NCBI GenBank assembly: GCA_019918135.1
Contig: WBZZ01000603.1
Span: 177,501 to 241,500 of the forward strand
From: Paulinella micropora
Taxonomy: Eukaryota; Cercozoa; Imbricatea; Euglyphida; Paulinellidae
DNA length: 64,000 nt
Direction: 5' to 3'
The position numbers were made by a program, and so were the translations under genes. Shown in pieces: positions 32,101 through 41,977 of this stretch (within the stretch, counting starts at the first letter, position 1; the number at the start of each line of letters is the position of its first letter). The notes under the pieces were generated by a model, which saw only the letters and a program-made list of their open reading frames with translations, was not told the DNA's origin and made no database searches.

Positions 32101-33795
32101 CACCACGCGCAGGAAGTCGTGCGCCGTCGCGGCCTCGGCCGACGCGTACCGCAGCTGCGCCGACGTGAGCGGCGTCGTGTAGCCGCTGGCGCCCAGCACC
32201 ACCTCGGGCTCCAGCAGCACCAACCACGAGTCGACGCGCGTCCCGGGGTACGAGGCCTGGGTCACGCCGTGCCGGTACAGCACGTCGGCCGCTACCTCGT
32301 CCCCGCGGTAGGCGCTGCCCGGCCCGCCCGCGCAGTCGAGCGCCGGCGGCACGTTGTTGACGCTCACGCTGAAGTTGCACCACGCCACGTTGCCCGCCTC
32401 GTCCGTCACGTCGGCCGCCACCGCGTACACCCCGTCCGGCAGCCAGGGCCGCACGGCGTCGCCGCCGCCGAAGGCGGACGTGAAGTTCTGCAGCAGCGGC
32501 GCAAACCGCGCCGCGTACGAGTAGCGCGCGCAGTGCGTGCTGCCGTTGTCGACGTTGTCGTAGGTGTGCGCGCACAGGTCGTCGGAGAAGGACTCCAGCA
32601 GCCGCAGGTTGTTGTCCTCGAAGCTGTCGGCGGCCCACTGCGCCCGCAGCACGGCGCTCAGGTTGCCGCCGGCCTGCAGCACCGGGTCCAGGTACGGCTC
32701 CGAGTTCTGGCCGCGGACGCGCCAGCGTCCCCCCTGGCACAGCGGGTGCGCGGCCAGGTCCGGCGGCGAGCTGTCCACGACGCGCACCCAGAAGCTGCAG
32801 TTGGCCACGTTGCCCGCGATATCCACCAGGTACTCGACGCGCCACGCGCCCTTGGCGCCAAACACGTAGCTCGCGATCGCGTGGTCGTACACGAAGCTCG
32901 CGTTGCCCGGCACGCCCAGGAAGACCTCGATGGCCCGGTACACCTGCGTCACCTGGTACAGCTCCGGCGACAGCGGCGATGTGCAGTCGCACCACGACGG
33001 CACCGTGTAGCCGGGGGGGCCGTACGGCCCCCCGAGCGTCGCCCGCGACAGGCGCGCCGCGTGGTCGCGCAGGTAGATCACCAGATCCGTGTGCGGGCAG
33101 TTGCGGCTGATGGGCGCCGCAGTGTCGGTGCCGCAGTTGGCGTCGGCGTGCACCACGCCCGTGCACACCCCCGGCACGCCGTGGGGGTCCACCGTGCTGC
33201 AGTTGCAGAAGTTCACGCCCCGGCCGCCCGTCGCGACCTGCAGCAGGCCGCGCCGGCTGCTGCACCAGCACGCACTCGAAGCCGTAGCAGTGCGACGTCA
33301 GGTAACAGTCGTTGGTGTTGTTGATGAGCGCAGTGGTCGTGGAATTCAGCACGACCGTGGTCGCGAAGCGCGCCGTGAAGCTGAGCGGGAACTGGAAGGT
33401 CTGGGCAAAATCCAGGCAGAGGCATTGGCCTGCACCGTGCCCGACAGCCGCACCCGGTCCCGCCCCTCGTCGACGATCGTGAAGGCGCAGTCGCTTGTAT
33501 AGTGCAGGAACACCAGGTGGCGGTCCCAGCAGTCGTCGCCGCTGCGCCCGTGCGCGGCGTGCGGCAGTTCCCCCGGCCCGCAGTGCGCGGGGGCACGGAA
33601 CAAGGGCGAGCCGGCGCTGGTAAAGGAGGCAGGCGTCTCAATGTTCAAGGTGATGGCGGGCGAGCACCCGTAGGAGCCGAGCCCCGAATCCGCCAGCAGG
33701 ATGCGGGCCTTCCAGTTGAGGACCGTGCCGTTCTCCAGGGCGCAGGCCGACCGGGCCGGCGCCGCCAGCAGCGCCCAGACGAGCGCGCTGAGCAT
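26200..33795 (-). CDS. Giant secreted HYR-repeat glycoprotein, several frameshifts
   Basis: Starts at ATG 33795 with a signal peptide (LSALVWALLAAPARS). Frame changes occur near 33415, 33240, 28350, 27520 and 27240; the central segment (28354-33216) is intact for 1620 codons. The product would be about 2500 residues. It is built of repeated modules with the HYR signature: a D-x-x-G-N-x-x-x-C-x-F/V-x-V-x-V-x-D-x-x-P-P pattern, for example DIAGNVANCSFWVRVVDSSPP and DEAGNVAWCNFSVSVNNVPP. Many N-x-S/T sites and paired cysteines are present. One cysteine-rich insert (CGDGLLDFYG to CTCGGGYVPD) resembles EGF-like/DUF4215 modules. No membrane helix is seen at the C terminus. HYR domains mediate adhesion, so an attachment or spike function is plausible. 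It is very GC-rich. Confidence 0.75.
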
Positions 33796-34172
33796 GGTCG
33801 AGGCTGGCGACCGACTTTTTCTCTCTCTAGCTCTCTGCCCCGTCAGTTTCACTCCCGGGCTCTGGGCCGGGCGTCACAGCGTAGCAGAGTAAGTGCTTTT
33901 AATAACCACCCCAGCCGCGGCGGGCCTCCCCCCTCGGGCCGGGGACAACACGGGGGAAGGGGAGGCCCGAGGGGGAAAGCCCGAGGGGAGGGGGGAGGAG
34001 GCCCGAGGGGGAGAGGCCCGAGGGGAGGGGGGAGGAGGCCCGAGGGGCCCGAGGGGGGGGGGTCCAGAGAGGGGGAGCCCGAGGGGGGGGGGGTCCAGAG
34101 AGGGGGAGGGCGGGGAGAGAGAGAAGAAGGAGGAAGAAAACCGCTCCTCGGGCGTCGTGCCAGGCCCGCCCG
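33796..34172. repeat. GC-rich intergenic region with GGCCCGAGGGG repeats
   Basis: Between 33960 and 34110 the motif GCCCGAGGGG recurs at least eight times with spacers of 5 to 25 bases, on the strand opposite to both flanking genes. It lies between the 5' end of the HYR gene and the 3' end of the kinase gene. This may be a regulatory repeat or simple slippage. Confidence 0.6.
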
Positions 34173-35197
34173 CTACCGGGTGGCCGGCTCGCCCCGGGGC
34201 GCCCTGCTCCCCGCCGGCGGCTGGCTCTTGCGTCGCGCCGGCGCGGCACGCGGCTCGCGGCCGGCCGGCCGCGCTTGTCTGACTAACCTGCACAACTCGT
34301 CATAGTCGGCCTGCTCCGTCCAGTGCTTCCGGGACCAGCGCCGGCAGGCGGCCAGGTAGTCCGCCAATGGCCCCGTCAGCTCCTGCTCCCACTTCTGCTT
34401 GGACCGGAGCACGTACTGGTTTTTGCTGTGTTTTCTGTGCTGGCGCGGGCCGGCCCACGGCAGGCGTGCCCCGGCCAGGACCTCGGCTAGCATGTACCCT
34501 ACGCTCCACAAGTCATCGACCGGGTGCGAGGCCTCGGCCACGTGCGCGCGGGGGCTCATGTACGTCCAGGTGCCTACGATGCAGGTGCCCCACTGAGAAT
34601 GAGCTCCGTCGAGGGGCGGCAGGGGGGTGCTAGCGGTGGCCGGGGGGCTGTGCCTGCGTGACGCCAAGCCATAGTCCACCAGACACAGGCGCCGGCGGTC
34701 CTGGCTGAGCACTAGGTTGTCGGGCTTGAGGTCCCGGTGCAGGTAGCCCGCCAGGTGCAAGTGCGCTAGGCCGCCGACGAGCTGCAGGAGGCTGTCCACC
34801 GCCTCCGCGGCGCCCCCGCCCCCGTCCCGCCGCAGGTACACGTTGCGCCACTTGAGGGGATAGTACTCCATCACAATCACTCCCTTGCCCTAAACCAGCA
34901 AGTGCTCCAGGACCCATGGGGTCTGCAGAGCGTTGGCGGGCACGGCCAGCAAGAGCTCGCGCTGGATCAGGTACTCTCGGCGCGAACAGGTGGAAGGGTG
35001 TGTGCTCTCCCGGGTGAAGATCTTGAGGGCCACGGGGCTCCCGCCCGTCTGGGCGTGCGCCAGCCAAACCTCGGCGAAGCCCCCCCGGCGAGCCGAGAGT
35101 GCAGCACCCACTCACCCACGTGGTCCCCGCTCTGCCAGGGCCGCGCCACGGCCGGCGGCTGCCGCGCGTGTGCGCAGGGGGGCGGAGCACGGTCCAT
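34173..35197 (-). pseudogene. CK1/VRK-type Ser/Thr protein kinase with in-frame amber codon and frameshift
   Basis: A likely start is ATG 35197. The N lobe reads WVLHSRLAGG, then after a one-base change in a seven-G run, GFAEVWLAHAQTGG and VALKIF (glycine loop and VAIK lysine). At 34890-34892 an in-frame TAG interrupts the lobe just before VIVMEYYP. Beyond it the C lobe is complete: HRDLKPDNLVL (catalytic loop), VDYGLAS (DFG equivalent, DYG), GTWTYMSPRAH (activation segment), DDLWSVGYMLAEVL and LPW. The GT-x-x-Y and DDL-x-S-x-G-Y-x-L pattern is that of casein kinase 1 and vaccinia-related kinases. Without readthrough the amber would give a dead product. A single substitution would explain it. 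Confidence 0.75.
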
Positions 35198-35445
35198 CGT
35201 GCCCGTCCTTTTCTCTCCCCCCTCCCCCGCCCAGCGGGCACGGCGGGCAGCAGCAGGCGCCGCCCTGGCCCTGCCCTCCCGCCGCACTACTCCTGGCCCC
35301 CGCCCCCTCCACTCCGCGCACTCGTGCCTTCCCCTGCTCCCCCTCCCCCGCTCCCGCACACGGGCCAGCGGGGCAGGAGGCGGCCCCCCGGGGCTGGCCC
35401 CGCCCCCCCCCCCCCTGGCCACCCCCGCCAGAAAGCTGAGTCGGC

Positions 35446-36549
35446 ATGCTAGGGGCAGCGAGCGCAGCGGCAGCCAACGCACCGGCGCTGCCAGGCGGTG
35501 CTAGCGCCGGCGGGGCAGCCGCGCCCACCGTCGGCGCCGAGTGGCGCCAGAGCTTTCTGAGCGCCCGCGGCCAGTGGCTGGCGCTGCTGTTGGACGCCGT
35601 GCGCTTCCGCCTGCGCCTGCTGCGCACGCACCCGCAGTCGCACTGGAACGCGCAGTTGCTGCAAGGCTGCCTGGAGCACTACTGGGGCGTGGAGGCCTTT
35701 GCCTGGTCGCAGCCCCCCGCGAAACAGGCACGTACCTCTGGCGTGCTGTACCGGAGCCTGTGGGCTGCGCAGGACCCGGGGCCCCTGTCGGCGCAGGGGG
35801 TGCCCTTCCGCACGCCGCGCGGGTCCGGGGAGGAGGAGAGCCGGGACTATGAGGGGCCGAACCTGGTGCAGTTCGGGCGCGAGCGGTTCCTGAGCCTGAT
35901 GCAACAGTTTCGGCCACAGCCCCCCCGCCACGGCGGGCAGGAGCAGCCGCTGCAAGAACTACCGTCCCTACAGGCGGCGGCAGAGGCGGAGAGGCCCGGC
36001 GACGAGCTAGACCTGGGCGACGTCTCGCCGCTGAGCTCCGACGACGAGAGTGACGACCAGGGCCAGGCGGGGGGCTTTGCCCCGAAATCCCTGCTCGACC
36101 CGGCGCCCCCGGCCGTGCCCGAGCGGCCACCGGCCGTGGGCTCGGAGACGGCGGAGGCCAAGGCCTGGCAGCAGCTGCTGGTCCTACTGGAGCGCTGGAA
36201 CACGCACGCCCCGGCGCTGCAGAGTGCGCTGTTGGCCTGCCCGCAGCTAGGGGCGCTGCTGGCGCGGGAGCTCCGGGCGCAGGACCTGCACGTCACTTTC
36301 ACGCACAAGCGGCTGCGGGCCTACCGGCCCGACCAAACGTCCCTCGACGGGCCGGGCGGCCTTCCCGGGAGGCCCTGCGTGGTGCGCAACGATTTCCCTC
36401 TCTCGCACCACGCGTACGTCGCGCCCCAGGGCAGCCACACCGGGTGGACCGAGGGCGAGGGCTGGGTAGCGGTGGTGCACATGGTGGTGGGCTTTGGGGC
36501 GCCCCCGCCAGATCCGCCGCCGGGACCGGCGCCCCCCTCCGGCCTCTAG
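35446..36549 (+). CDS. Unknown 367-residue protein
   Basis: Intact frame from ATG 35446. The N terminus is Ala-rich, and a helical domain follows (WRQSFLSARGQWLALLLDAVRFRLRLL). An acidic serine segment (DVSPLSSDDESDD) could be phosphorylated by casein kinase 2. The C-terminal domain ends with WVAVVHMVVGFG before a Pro-rich tail. No family is recognised. Codon use follows the very GC-rich block. ATTAAA at about 36646 could serve as a poly(A) signal. It diverges from the CK1-like kinase gene. Confidence 0.6.
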   Translation: MLGAASAAAANAPALPGGASAGGAAAPTVGAEWRQSFLSARGQWLALLLDAVRFRLRLLRTHPQSHWNAQLLQGCLEHYWGVEAFAWSQPPAKQARTSGVLYRSLWAAQDPGPLSAQGVPFRTPRGSGEEESRDYEGPNLVQFGRERFLSLMQQFRPQPPRHGGQEQPLQELPSLQAAAEAERPGDELDLGDVSPLSSDDESDDQGQAGGFAPKSLLDPAPPAVPERPPAVGSETAEAKAWQQLLVLLERWNTHAPALQSALLACPQLGALLARELRAQDLHVTFTHKRLRAYRPDQTSLDGPGGLPGRPCVVRNDFPLSHHAYVAPQGSHTGWTEGEGWVAVVHMVVGFGAPPPDPPPGPAPPSGL

Positions 36550-36994
36550 TCTGCCACCGGCCCCCCCGCGGCGGGGGTCCAGCCGCGCTCCACTGGCTGC
36601 TCGGTCCCTGCCGCGGCCGGCACTGGCTCGTCTCGTCGCGGCCTTGATTAAAAGTGAAGGTCAACCCTGCCGTGGTTTGGGCGCAACCGCCCCCCCCCCC
36701 CCCCCCCCGGCCCCGCGCGCCCGTGCTCGCCTGGCCCGTGCCCCCCTCCTGGCCCCGCGCGCTCTGGCCCGCTCGGCACGCGCACGCCCTCCCCTCCCGG
36801 CCCCGCGCGCTCGTGCCCGGCAGCGGCCCGCGGGGGAGGGAGGGGGGCAGTGCGCGCACGGGCGGGCACGGGCGCGCGGGGAGGGGGAGAGCAGCCCCCC
36901 CCCCCCCACCGGCGCGGGGCGGGGAGGGGGCGCGTGCCGGTAAGCGGTGGCCCTTCCCCCGGACCACAATTCCAGCCAGCGCTCTGGACACCAG

Positions 36995-38120
36995 ATGCAA
37001 GAAGCCAAGCCTCCGTGCAGCGAACCCCAGCCCCCGTGCGGCAGCCCCCGACCCTCCGTGTTGCCGCAGCCGGCACCACCGACCGCGGCGCCAGCGACCA
37101 CGGCGCAGCCCGGGCGGGGGCCGGCGGCCCCAGTGGCCACGCCCGGCCTGGCCCCGGCGCCGCCAGCCACCACGCCAGAAATCTGTCCCGCTGGCCCGGC
37201 GGCCCCAGTGGCCACGCCCGGCCTGGCCACGGTGCCGCCACCACGCCAGAAATCTGTCCCGCCGGCCCGGCGGCCCCCGTGGCCGCGCATAGCCAGGGCC
37301 AGGTCGTCGCGGCCGTCCGGCCCACCACAGCACCACTCCCGCCGGGGGGGCCCAGTGCCCCCTACGGCGAGTCTTCTAGCCCCGAGGGCCCATCGTCGTA
37401 CCGCCCGCCGCCCGTGGCACGTGGGTGGGGCGCCGGCTCCCCTGTCCCGGACGGCACGTTCAGCCCCGCGGTGCTGCGCCTGCGCCTCGCTGGCACCGTG
37501 CAGAAGTGGCAAATGTTTGTAGCCGATGCCCGGGAGCTACTCGTCTGCCTGTCCCATGCTACGGACCAGGCGGCGACCGCTGCACTGCTAGCCGCGCCGC
37601 CCGTCGTGCCCGTCGACCTCCCCCGCCACTCCTCTCCCCGCCACTCCTCTGCCTCCCTGGCTCGCCCGAGAAGCGCGCCCGGGAATACGACCACGAGCCG
37701 TACCCCAGCAGCCACAAGTACGCAAAGCTGGAGGAAGTGGCAGGAGACGCCACACTCGACAGGTTCGTGCACGACAGAGATACCAGGCGCCGCAGGGAGT
37801 ACAGGGCGTGCTTGCAGGCCTGGAACTCTGCCCTGTGCTTATCGAACAGAGCCAGAGAGGTGGACACACTGCTGGCCATCGTAGACCGCGTGCGTGAGCT
37901 CTGCCCCGGGCCAGCTTACGCAGGCCCCGCCCAGGCGAGGGAGGACCATCTGCTCTCGGAGAACAAGACTCGGGTGGTAGCGTCCATCCTCCGAGAGGTG
38001 AGGGCCCGGCTCGGCCTAGACTCCAAGACTACCCGCAACGAGGTGGTAGCGCATGCGCTCAAGTTCCACTTCTCGGAGCAGAGGGCCGGTCGAGACCGCA
38101 CCCCCCCGCTCGTCCGGTAG
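36995..38120 (+). CDS. Unknown protein with Pro-rich repeats, two frameshifts
   Basis: Begins at ATG 36995 (MQEAKPPCSEP). The N-terminal 120 residues are Pro/Ala-rich and encoded by two and a half 71-72-bp repeats (around GCGGCCCCAGTGGCCACG at 37120 and 37192). A change of frame near 37235 is needed, giving a domain with FSPAVLRLRLAGTVQKWQMF, and another near 37670 leads to EKRAREYDHEPYPSS and a helical C-terminal domain ending ALKFHFSEQ at 38120. About 375 residues. A DNA-binding or tegument-like role is only a guess. ATTAAAAAAA near 38314 may be its poly(A) signal. Confidence 0.4.
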
Positions 38121-38692
38121 CAGGAACTAAACCGGCCTGGCCCGCCCCTGGTCGGGAAAAGGGGGGCGCCGCCTCTCCTCCCAGCCCCGTGCGTGCGTGT
38201 GGCAGAGGCGGCGGGGCAAGACAGACAGCTAGCGCGCAGGCAGGGGAAAACAGACAGCTAGCGCGCAGGCCGGGGAGCCGTGAGCCACACTCGTACCTGA
38301 CACAAGTCCAAATCATTAAAAAAAGAACCAGAACCAGCGTTCAGTCGTTCTCTCCCAGGGCCGGGATAGGGGGGGAGGGGGTGTCTTGGCCGGGACTGCG
38401 TTTACCACCCAGGCGTCCCTGCCAGGCACCCATGTCCGGGCCAGAAGGTCTTCCCCCTCCTCCACCAATACATAACCACAGGGTGGCTCAGAGATTTCTG
38501 GCGTGACGGCCGAGTAACGATGCTGTGGCCGCGGCCGGCAGTCTCGGCGAGCGTGTGTACACGAGACGTACACGAGACCCGCTCACCTAGCGACAGAAAG
38601 AAACATCCGGCTAGTGCGGTCCCGGTACCCGCCCGGCCCCCTAAACCGGACCACCTCGTCTCGGGTTCTCCAGAGCCTGGACAGGTCTTTTT
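38121..38692. other. Intergenic region between convergent genes
   Basis: Contains a direct repeat CAGACAGCTAGCGCGCAGGC (about 38220 and 38250) and ATTAAAAAAA near 38314. Nothing else is recognised. Confidence 0.45.
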
Positions 38693-41600
38693 TTAATAGT
38701 GGCGTGCGCCCACCCGAGCCGGCCCTAGCAAGCAGGCGGGGCAGGACCGGCCGCTTCTTCCTCTCCGCCCGGCCGGCTGGGGGGGGGGGGGGTGCTCTGG
38801 CCCACGAGGAGGGGGCTGGCACAGCGCCTTGATGGACAGCACGTCGTGGCTCCATTGCCGGACGCTCCGGTCCCACAACAGGCTCCGTTGCTCGGGATAC
38901 CTGGCGCCGCGACTGCGCTGGGGCACCCAGATCTCCCCCCGTTCCCGGCAGCGGGACAGGGCCGTGTACACAATCTTGGCCAGGTGGTAGTTGCGGGGAC
39001 AGTACGGAGTGGGCGACAGGACCAAGTACACGCGGTCGAACTCGTTGCCCTGTACGCACATGTCGGTCTGCGCAAAGGCCCAGCTCAGCCCGTCCTCGCC
39101 GTGTTGCCTCTTGGAGTACAAGAAGGCCAGGCGGGGTCGCGGCGGCCGCTGCTCCCCCGCCGGCGGGTCAGCATTGCCGACCCACAGCGTGAAGACGCGC
39201 CAGGCCCAGCAGCAGCGGTGGTCTAAGACCTCGGCCCGCGGCCCGCTGGCGGTGGACTGGACAGGCTCCTGTCCGGCTAGCACCAGCGACGACCCGCGTC
39301 TTTCGTAAGTGACGTCTTGGATGCGGACGACGTAGCCCAGGCAGCGCACCTCTGGGCTCGGCAGGCAGTGAGGCGGCAGGAGCTGCTCCAGCTTTTCCGC
39401 CCCGCCCTGGGTGGTCCGGCGCTCGGGCGGAAGCAGCCAGGCGTCGTCCGGCGGGGGGTCGTCTGGCGGGGGGTCGTCTGCCGGGCGGCGGCGCCGGCCG
39501 CCCGTGGCGGGCGGACCGTCCGCGTCGTCGGGCGGGCCATCGGTGCCTGCGCGAGCGCGTACTAGCGCCAGCGCGTCCAGGCACGACTTACACAGCAGGG
39601 GGTCGCTGGTCCGGCCCAGCCTGCGGCACTCGAGGCGCACCTTGACCCCGGGGTACAGTGCGTACGCAGGGGGTTGGTGTGAGCTTGGCACGCCGGGGCG
39701 GGCTGGCAGCGCCGTGGCTCCAGCTAGGTGCGCTAGGCCCAAGTTCAGCAGAGCCGCCTCTTGCTGGCGGACTACCATGAGCTGGTAGCTGGGGAAGGGG
39801 GGCGGCCCCTGCGTCCAGAAGCGGTCGTCGATCACGAGCCCGTGCCTATCGTGCCACTGCCGCAGGGTGGGAGCCCAGCCTTGCCACGTGGACACGTCGA
39901 ACCGGGCCCCGGCGGGGGTCTCTTGGTAGTCCCCTAGGTAGTGAACACAGTCCTGCAGCCACTCGGCAGCCCGAGGCGTTGTGCGACGCACAAGTTGTCG
40001 GTAGCCGCCTCGACGCGATGGACGCGCTCCAGCCGGGCGCACGAGCCCGGGAACAGGTCGCGCAGCAGGCTTTGGACGCAGCCGTACCCCAGGGGTGGCA
40101 GCTGGGCCTCGTCGCCCAACAGGAGCCAGCGTTGGCAGTTCGGGGCCAGCTGGTCCAGCGCGAACATGAGCTGCAGAAAGAAGGCAGGCGACATGAGTGA
40201 GACTTCGTCTACCACGCAAGCGTACTGGGGGCCGGAGCCCCGCCCCCCCTCCCTCGTCCGCTGTTAACGCCGACGACGGGCGTGAGGAGTCTGCCAGGCC
40301 GGCCCGCACGCGCAGCCAGGCCTGTGTGCGATGCGCGGGCAACGACAGCGCCGGGGGGCCGGGGCCTGCCAGGCCTCCCGCCACCCCCGAGGACGGGGGG
40401 TCCGGCTCCTGCGACTGCCCGGCTAAACCCCGAGCGGCCGCTACCTGGACCGCGTTGCGTGTCATGGCCACGAACAGGACGGGTAGGTGGCTCCGGCGTT
40501 TGAGACACCCGGCCACCGTCGTCTTGCCCGTGCCGGCCGCCCCGCTCAGCAGACCTACCCTAGCGGACGTGACTCTCTCCAGGGCCCGGGCCTGTTCGTC
40601 CGACAAGCCCCCGGCGTCGCACACCGGCGCGGCGGGCGAGGCCGGGGCGGGGGCGCCGCCCGCCGCGGGGGGTGGGCTCTCGGCTGGGCCGTCGGGCGGG
40701 GCATCGGGCGGGGCATCGGGCGGGGCATCGGGCGGGGTGTCGGGCGGGGCGTCGTAGACCTGCCGCAGCCTCTCAATTACGCGTGACTCTTGGCTAAAGA
40801 ACCAGCGCGGCGCGTAGGTGGCCTTGCCTACGCGAACCCAGGGCAAAGCCGCCGATGCTTCCCCCACGGGGGCCGCGTCCCAGAGGCTGGCTACGCACTC
40901 CTGCACGTCCTCTCGCCGTTTCTCGTCTAGTTCAAAACGCGCCGACTTGCGATCCCAGGCCAAGAGCCCACACCAGGGGCTCCTGGGGAACTGGCATCGA
41001 TCGGGCTCTAGGTTGTCCTGCAGCTGGCGAAAGCCCAGGTAGTTCATCCTGCCCTCAGCCGTCCTTTGGATATTGGGCAAACACTCCGCTAGCCAGCCCC
41101 GCCGGCTCCTGTCCACTTCAAAGCACGAATTCTTGCGCACGTGCAGGGTATTGCACAGCCAAAAGTGCACCAGCACCAGCCGGCGCTTTCGCTCGCCCAG
41201 GGCTTCGTACAGGTGTAACTTCACGGCTACGGGCAGCCGCCGGAAGCGCTGGGGGGACAGACACATCGGGGCGCTCTGTAAGTCACTGGTACGCAGCCCC
41301 AGATCCGCTGCCACCCGATCGTCTCCGGACCACAGAGCAGACTCATAAAAGAGACAGGGGTCCGCTGCCTCCAGCGCCAGCAGCCAGCGCCGGCGTTGCA
41401 GAGGGTCGTAGTCGCGCCATACACGCGCCGGTGGCAGGGCCGGTGCTAAGTAACCCCAGCGCGGGTCCTCGTCCAGGAGCAGCAGGAGTTCCTCCGCGGT
41501 GCCAGCGCCCTCCCCTTCGTCGCCGCTCTCCTCCTCGCCGTCTTCCATGTCAGAGTCCCTCGCTCTCCCTGGCCCAGCGACCACCCGCCGCGGTTGGTCC

Positions 41601-41977
41601 GGGGCAGCGGCTGCCTCCTCCAGGCGCAGTCTTTTGGTCGGGGGGGCGGGAGACCGCGGCGCCAGCCGCGCACGCAGGGACGCGGATTTGAAGTCTAGCT
41701 TGACTACGCCGCGCGTGAAATCGTACTGCAAAAATCCGCTCGCTTGCTTGGTCATCGCTTTGTGGTCCGTCCGTAGCCGCACGCCCTGCACCAGGCTGGC
41801 GTGCTGGCTTGTCAGGATCGTGTACAGCCAAGCAGGACACGAGTGTGCGTACCGACCCGGGCTCAGGTACAGTCTGGGCTTCGCTACTCCCAGCAGCGGC
41901 GCAGACGCGCGCAGGCTGACGGACCGTTCCGTCCCGCCCGCCTGGCTCCAGTAAGACCACTGGTCGTCCGCGAACAT
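38693..41977 (-). CDS. Superfamily 1 helicase with long N-terminal extension, two compensating frameshifts
   Basis: Start at ATG 41977 (MFADDQWSYW). The first 480 residues are an unknown domain with an acidic patch (DMEDGEEESGDEGEGAG) and end in a PPDA repeat (five units at about 40690-40745). The helicase follows: SGAAGTGKTTVAG (Walker A), VVDEVSLMS (Walker B, reached after a frame change in a G run near 40235), LLGDEAQLPPLGYG (motif III), then a return to the first frame near 39985. The C terminus holds the motif VI-like VYTALSRCRERGEIW. The D-E-V and G-D-x-x-Q-L-P-P boxes place it in the RecD/Pif1 group, which unwinds DNA 5' to 3'. In herpesvirus-like systems a helicase of this superfamily partners the primase. 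About 1095 residues. Confidence 0.72.
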   Translation of the reverse strand: MFADDQWSYWSQAGGTERSVSLRASAPLLGVAKPRLYLSPGRYAHSCPAWLYTILTSQHASLVQGVRLRTDHKAMTKQASGFLQYDFTRGVVKLDFKSASLRARLAPRSPAPPTKRLRLEEAAAAPDQPRRVVAGPGRARDSDMEDGEEESGDEGEGAGTAEELLLLLDEDPRWGYLAPALPPARVWRDYDPLQRRRWLLALEAADPCLFYESALWSGDDRVAADLGLRTSDLQSAPMCLSPQRFRRLPVAVKLHLYEALGERKRRLVLVHFWLCNTLHVRKNSCFEVDRSRRGWLAECLPNIQRTAEGRMNYLGFRQLQDNLEPDRCQFPRSPWCGLLAWDRKSARFELDEKRREDVQECVASLWDAAPVGEASAALPWVRVGKATYAPRWFFSQESRVIERLRQVYDAPPDTPPDAPPDAPPDAPPDGPAESPPPAAGGAPAPASPAAPVCDAGGLSDEQARALERVTSARVGLLSGAAGTGKTTVAGCLKRRSHLPVLFVAMTRNAVQVAAARGLAGQSQEPDPPSSGVAGGLAGPGPPALSLPAHRTQAWLRVRAGLADSSRPSSALTADEGGGAGLRPPVRLRGRRSLTHVACLLSAAHVRAGPAGPELPTLAPVGRRGPAATPGVRLRPKPAARPVPGLVRPAGARPSRRGGYRQLVRRTTPRAAEWLQDCVHYLGDYQETPAGARFDVSTWQGWAPTLRQWHDRHGLVIDDRFWTQGPPPFPSYQLMVVRQQEAALLNLGLAHLAGATALPARPGVPSSHQPPAYALYPGVKVRLECRRLGRTSDPLLCKSCLDALALVRARAGTDGPPDDADGPPATGGRRRRPADDPPPDDPPPDDAWLLPPERRTTQGGAEKLEQLLPPHCLPSPEVRCLGYVVRIQDVTYERRGSSLVLAGQEPVQSTASGPRAEVLDHRCCWAWRVFTLWVGNADPPAGEQRPPRPRLAFLYSKRQHGEDGLSWAFAQTDMCVQGNEFDRVYLVLSPTPYCPRNYHLAKIVYTALSRCRERGEIWVPQRSRGARYPEQRSLLWDRSVRQWSHDVLSIKALCQPPPRGPEHPPPPQPAGRRGRSGRSCPACLLGPARVGARHY

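Noticed and set aside
26426-33352. Long alternative frames opposite or across the HYR gene (for example 28456-31953 plus, 30281-33352 minus)
   Set aside because: They are Arg, Ala, Val or His-rich shadows of a very GC-rich gene. The HYR frame alone has signal peptide, cysteine pairs and motif repeats.
36850-37884. One continuous 344-codon frame as the true gene
   Set aside because: Its first part reads through low-complexity DNA, and its last part (GNTTTSRTPAATST) loses the charged helical protein that the other frame shows to 38120.
40197-41691. Rightward frames over the SF1 helicase gene
   Set aside because: They are antisense shadows, since the helicase motifs and PPDA repeat are only in the leftward frames.
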